A DNA stretch of 64,000 nucleotides from Streptomyces sp. SAT1 (GTDB lineage Bacteria > Actinomycetota > Actinomycetes > Streptomycetales > Streptomycetaceae). The notes under the pieces were generated by a model. The model did not search any database. It was not told where the DNA came from and was given only the letters and a program-made list of their open reading frames with translations. Numbering within the stretch: the stretch's first letter is position 1; each line of letters opens with the position of its first letter. Made by a program: the position numbers and the translations under genes. The stretch covers positions 3,013,501 through 3,077,500 of the forward strand of contig NZ_CP015849.1 in the NCBI RefSeq assembly GCF_001654495.1. The letters run 5' to 3'. This document shows positions 61,234 to 64,000 of the stretch, one piece after another.

Positions 61234-63327
61234 CTACTCGACCTCGATGCCGTGGTCCTCGACCAGCTGGACCAGGCCGCCCGGGTAGCCCTTGCCGCCG
61301 AGGACGAAGTCCCAGTCGCCGCTGGCGCGGCGGCGGAAGGAGCCCAGGACGAGGGCGGTCTCGCCGGGGCGGCCGTCGGAGACGTCCAGGACGCCCAGCT
61401 CGGTCAGGGCCGGGTCCAGGAGCCGGATGCGGGCGTCGGTGAAACCTGTGAGGTCGGCGTGCGGGTCGGCCTCCGGGTCGACGGCGGCGACCAGGACGAG
61501 CCGGTCGGAGCGGGCCGGGAGGGCGTCGAAGGAGACCCTGATGGCCGCCTTGTCCGGGGGTGTGGCGGCGAGCGCGCCGACGGAGCCGTCGGGGGTGACC
61601 GGGTTGTTGTAGAAGACGAAGTGGTCGTCGTCGAGGACGCGGTTGCCGGTGCAGACCAGGGCGCACACGTCCAGGGCGACGTCGCCGGACCAGGACATGC
61701 CCAGGACGTTGTAGTCGTCGTGGTCGCCGGCGGGCGTGGCGGGGGCTCCGGGCGCGGGCGCGGCGGGCGGCCGGGACGCCGGGGCCGGGTTCCCGCGGGG
61801 GTCGCCGAGCCTGCCGCGCAGGCCGTGCCGGTGCAGCAGGTCGACGAGTTCGGTGCCGGAGACCAGTTCCAGCGGCTTGCCGCCCGCGAAGGTGTGCGAG
61901 CCGGGGCCGAACTTCGACGTGGTCACCAGGACGCCCTTGTTGGCGCCGGTGTCCTGGACGGTGCCGTACAGGTCGCGCACGGCCGTGGGCGGCACGGTGT
62001 TGCGGTACCGCTTCACCTGGACGACGATCTTGCCGCCGCGTATCGGTGCGGGGTCCAGCGCGTCGACGTCCACGCCGCCGTCGCCCGAGCGCTGGGTCGT
62101 CACGGCCTGCATGCCCATGGCGCGGAACAACTCGGCGACCAGGGACTCGAATGCGAGCGGGTCCATCGTGTAGAGGTCGGGTTCGTCGTCGCCGTCGCCG
62201 CCGTGGGTGACGACCCGGTCGCCGATGTCCTCCGGCCGTCTGCCCGGCCGTACGGCGGTGAGCTGGTCGGGCCGGGAGGTCAGCTGGCCCCGGAGCGCGT
62301 CGGTCAGACAGCTGACCGGGTCCACCTGGGCCAGGTGCAGCCCGCCGAACACCGGCCGCGGGGCCATGACGGTGGCGAGCGGGATGTGGCCCTGGCGTCC
62401 GGTGGCCGGGTCGTGGGCGTCCACGAAGCCGTTCAGCGCCACCGACTCCAGTGCGCCGAACTCGCTGTCCGCCGCGAAGAGTTCGTGCAGCACCAGCAGC
62501 ATGCACTGGGCGACGATCTCCCGGTACAGCGTCCGGCACTGGGTCGCGGGCCGGGCGGTCTCCTTGTCCTCGTCGCTCGCGGCGACGTAGCGGACGGACC
62601 TGACCGCGGGGACGATGTCGTAGCCGGGCAGCTCCCAGTCCAGTACGAGCTGGCCCGCCGGTGCGTCGTACGCCGCCGAGAGCTGCCGGGGGAAGCCCTC
62701 GGGCCAGGCCGTGGAGGCGTAGAGCGCGGCGGAGAAGTACTCGACCACGGAGCGCGGGTCGCGCCGCCGCACCCCCTGGGTCACCTCGGTGATCCCGGCG
62801 TTGTGACGGCGCACCTCGGACAGCTGGGCGGCGGCCCACTGGTCGTACTCGCGCCGGTACGCCTCCAGTTGCTCCACCCGGCGGGCCTCGGCGGCCTGGG
62901 CCGCGTACCAGTCCTGCTCGAAGCGGGCGCGGGCGTCGGCCTCGGCCTGGGCGCGGCGGCCCGCCGTCCAGCCGCCCTGCGCCTGGTACTGGTGGGGCTG
63001 GGGCATGGTGACGGGCTGGGCGAGCTGTCCCGGGGCGAAGGGCCGCACGTCCTCGGCGCGCAGCAGCGAGGCGGCCGTGAAGGCGGGGGCGAGGCAGCCC
63101 TCGGCGAGCAGGCCCTGCAACGCGGCGACCTGCGCGTCCAGTTCGTCGGTACGCCGCCGGGCCTCCGCCTGCCGGTACTGGCGGTGGTCCTGGGCCGCCC
63201 GCCGCTGGTAGGCCTGCGCCTGCCGGGCCTGGTCCCTGCGGCGCCGGTCGTCGGCCTCGCGCTGGCGCTGCTGCTGCCGCTGCGCCTCGGCCCAGACCCC
63301 GACCAAACCCGTAGAGCGACGACTCAT
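61234..63327 (-). CDS. Coiled coil - Mrr-type nuclease - TerD fusion protein
   Basis: 697 residues from ATG 63327. (1) Residues 10-65 and 110-190 are Gln/Arg/Ala/Glu-rich coiled coils. (2) About 200-385 is a globular region with no motif I know. (3) About 388-510 is an Mrr_cat-type PD-(D/E)xK nuclease: DPLAFESLVAELFRAMGMQ, GDGGVDVDAL with Asp420, then VVQVKRY with Gln437 and Lys439, the QxK variant, and VLVTTSKFGPGSHTFA. (4) 537-697 is a TerD domain with the Ca-binding DDDHFVFYNN and KGYPGGLVQLVEDHGIEV. TerD-nuclease fusions have been noted in comparative surveys of the tellurite-resistance system. Likely role: stress- or phage-triggered DNA cleavage; unproven. Confidence 0.88.
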   Translation of the reverse strand: MSRRSTGLVGVWAEAQRQQQRQREADDRRRRDQARQAQAYQRRAAQDHRQYRQAEARRRTDELDAQVAALQGLLAEGCLAPAFTAASLLRAEDVRPFAPGQLAQPVTMPQPHQYQAQGGWTAGRRAQAEADARARFEQDWYAAQAAEARRVEQLEAYRREYDQWAAAQLSEVRRHNAGITEVTQGVRRRDPRSVVEYFSAALYASTAWPEGFPRQLSAAYDAPAGQLVLDWELPGYDIVPAVRSVRYVAASDEDKETARPATQCRTLYREIVAQCMLLVLHELFAADSEFGALESVALNGFVDAHDPATGRQGHIPLATVMAPRPVFGGLHLAQVDPVSCLTDALRGQLTSRPDQLTAVRPGRRPEDIGDRVVTHGGDGDDEPDLYTMDPLAFESLVAELFRAMGMQAVTTQRSGDGGVDVDALDPAPIRGGKIVVQVKRYRNTVPPTAVRDLYGTVQDTGANKGVLVTTSKFGPGSHTFAGGKPLELVSGTELVDLLHRHGLRGRLGDPRGNPAPASRPPAAPAPGAPATPAGDHDDYNVLGMSWSGDVALDVCALVCTGNRVLDDDHFVFYNNPVTPDGSVGALAATPPDKAAIRVSFDALPARSDRLVLVAAVDPEADPHADLTGFTDARIRLLDPALTELGVLDVSDGRPGETALVLGSFRRRASGDWDFVLGGKGYPGGLVQLVEDHGIEVE

Positions 63328-63498
63328 GCTCGAAGGCCCCCTCCCCAGGACACCGCGCGCGGCCAGGCACCACCGGTCACCCCCGCGACCGGCTCATCAG
63401 GCGACTCTATCCCGCGAGGCCGGGCGGCGACCCACCCCTGTATATCCGGGTTCGTGCGAGCGGGCCGCAAGAGGGCACACCTGGAAGGGAGTCGGCGG

Positions 63499-64000
63499 TC
63501 ACGGTGCCGGGGCCGGGCGGGGGCGGCCGCCCGCCTGCGCCGGGGTGCGCCGGGCGGCCGCCGCCAGGGCCAGGGTCACCGCGGCGGACGCCGCCGCCAT
63601 GGCCGTCATCGCGACCGCCGGTGAGGTGAACTGGGCCACCGAGCCCGCCAGCGCAGCGCTGACGCCCTGGAGGGTCAGCATGCCCGCCGAGTGCAGTCCG
63701 AGGGCGTGGCCGCTGAGCGCGGCCGGGGTCAGGGCCATCAGCCGCTCCTGCTGGACCAGGTTGGCGGCGAAACCGACGGAGGCGAGCGCGGCCAGGGCGG
63801 CGGCCAGCGGCAGCGGCGGGCGCAGCGCGAAGAGCAGATAGGGCGCGGACAGGAGCAGCAGCAGCGGTGTGGCCGCGCGGCGGCGCACGGCGGGCGGCAG
63901 CAGCCGGCCGACCGTGGCGTCCCCGGCCAGCATGCCCAGCGCCGCGCAGGCGAAGAGCGGCCCGGCCGCGTCGGGGGCGTAGGAGACGTACAGCGACTCG
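63499..64000 (-). CDS. MFS transporter, C-terminal part (runs off window)
   Basis: At least 166 residues, open to the window edge. Five to six membrane helices remain (LLLLLSAPYLLFALRPPLPLAAALAALASVGFAA, AVAMTAMAAASAAVTLALAAAA). LVQQERLMALTPAALSGHALGLHSAGMLTLQGVSAALAGSVAQF is typical of actinobacterial MFS proteins. The start lies beyond position 64000. Confidence 0.75.
   Translation of the reverse strand, partial: ESLYVSYAPDAAGPLFACAALGMLAGDATVGRLLPPAVRRRAATPLLLLLSAPYLLFALRPPLPLAAALAALASVGFAANLVQQERLMALTPAALSGHALGLHSAGMLTLQGVSAALAGSVAQFTSPAVAMTAMAAASAAVTLALAAAARRTPAQAGGRPRPAPAP

Overview
The base composition (very high G+C, third positions nearly all G or C), the gene families and the gene order point to a Streptomyces chromosome, core region. 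The run sepX - rimJ-like - mogA - moaC - moeA - galU / 5-FTHF cyclo-ligase - penicillin acylase, followed by mscL, the fruR-fruK-fruA operon and the sigma factor gene hrdD, matches the arrangement known from S. coelicolor and relatives. The species is not determined.

Layout. 1-2.9 kb: a degenerate tyrosine-recombinase-like gene and 1.4 kb of decayed sequence ending at a tRNA-Ala(CGC), probably the scar of an integrated element. 3-9.3 kb: the divisome gene sepX, an acetyltransferase, molybdenum cofactor genes with overlapping stops and starts, galU, and a divergent folate gene. 9.4-16 kb: a penicillin-acylase-type Ntn hydrolase, a cation/proton antiporter, a major facilitator, and an FmdB-type zinc ribbon gene with a CIRCE (HrcA) element just before its ribosome binding site. 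16-27 kb: an exporter with a divergent Lrp-type regulator, an MTA/MTI-type phosphorylase, a CpaB/RcpC-like protein, mscL, ltrA, an N-terminal-nucleophile P1 peptidase and a lipoprotein L,D-transpeptidase. 27-31 kb: the fructose PTS operon with its DeoR repressor. 31-41 kb: three regulator/target pairs (DHA2 exporter + WYL regulator; dioxygenase + MarR; DHA2 exporter + TetR) and hrdD behind a textbook sigma-R promoter; several have clear dyad operators.

41-49.5 kb is an accessory-looking stretch: an M6-type secreted protease, a protein with two complete IclR units in one chain, two paralogous secreted ricin-type lectins, an orphan LuxR-like regulator, three small secreted proteins, and a repeated motif (TTAGyGAGACGTTAGy) at both ends of the secreted-protein cluster. 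A tRNA-Arg(CCT) follows. 49.6-51.7 kb holds an intact DMT-family protein and the wreckage of an IS5-type transposase and a VapBC-type toxin-antitoxin pair.

51.7-60.1 kb looks like a signalling/stress neighbourhood: two DUF5994-type paralogues, a STAS-acetyltransferase fusion, a SpoIIE-type PP2C phosphatase, a membrane-anchored lipase-like hydrolase, and an ECF41 sigma factor with a divergent carboxymuconolactone-decarboxylase-family protein that lacks the usual CxxC. 60.2-63.3 kb: two small membrane proteins and a three-part protein joining a Gln/Arg-rich coiled coil, an Mrr-type nuclease domain and a TerD domain, the best candidate here for a poorly described (possibly anti-phage or DNA-damage) system. 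The window ends inside a major facilitator gene.
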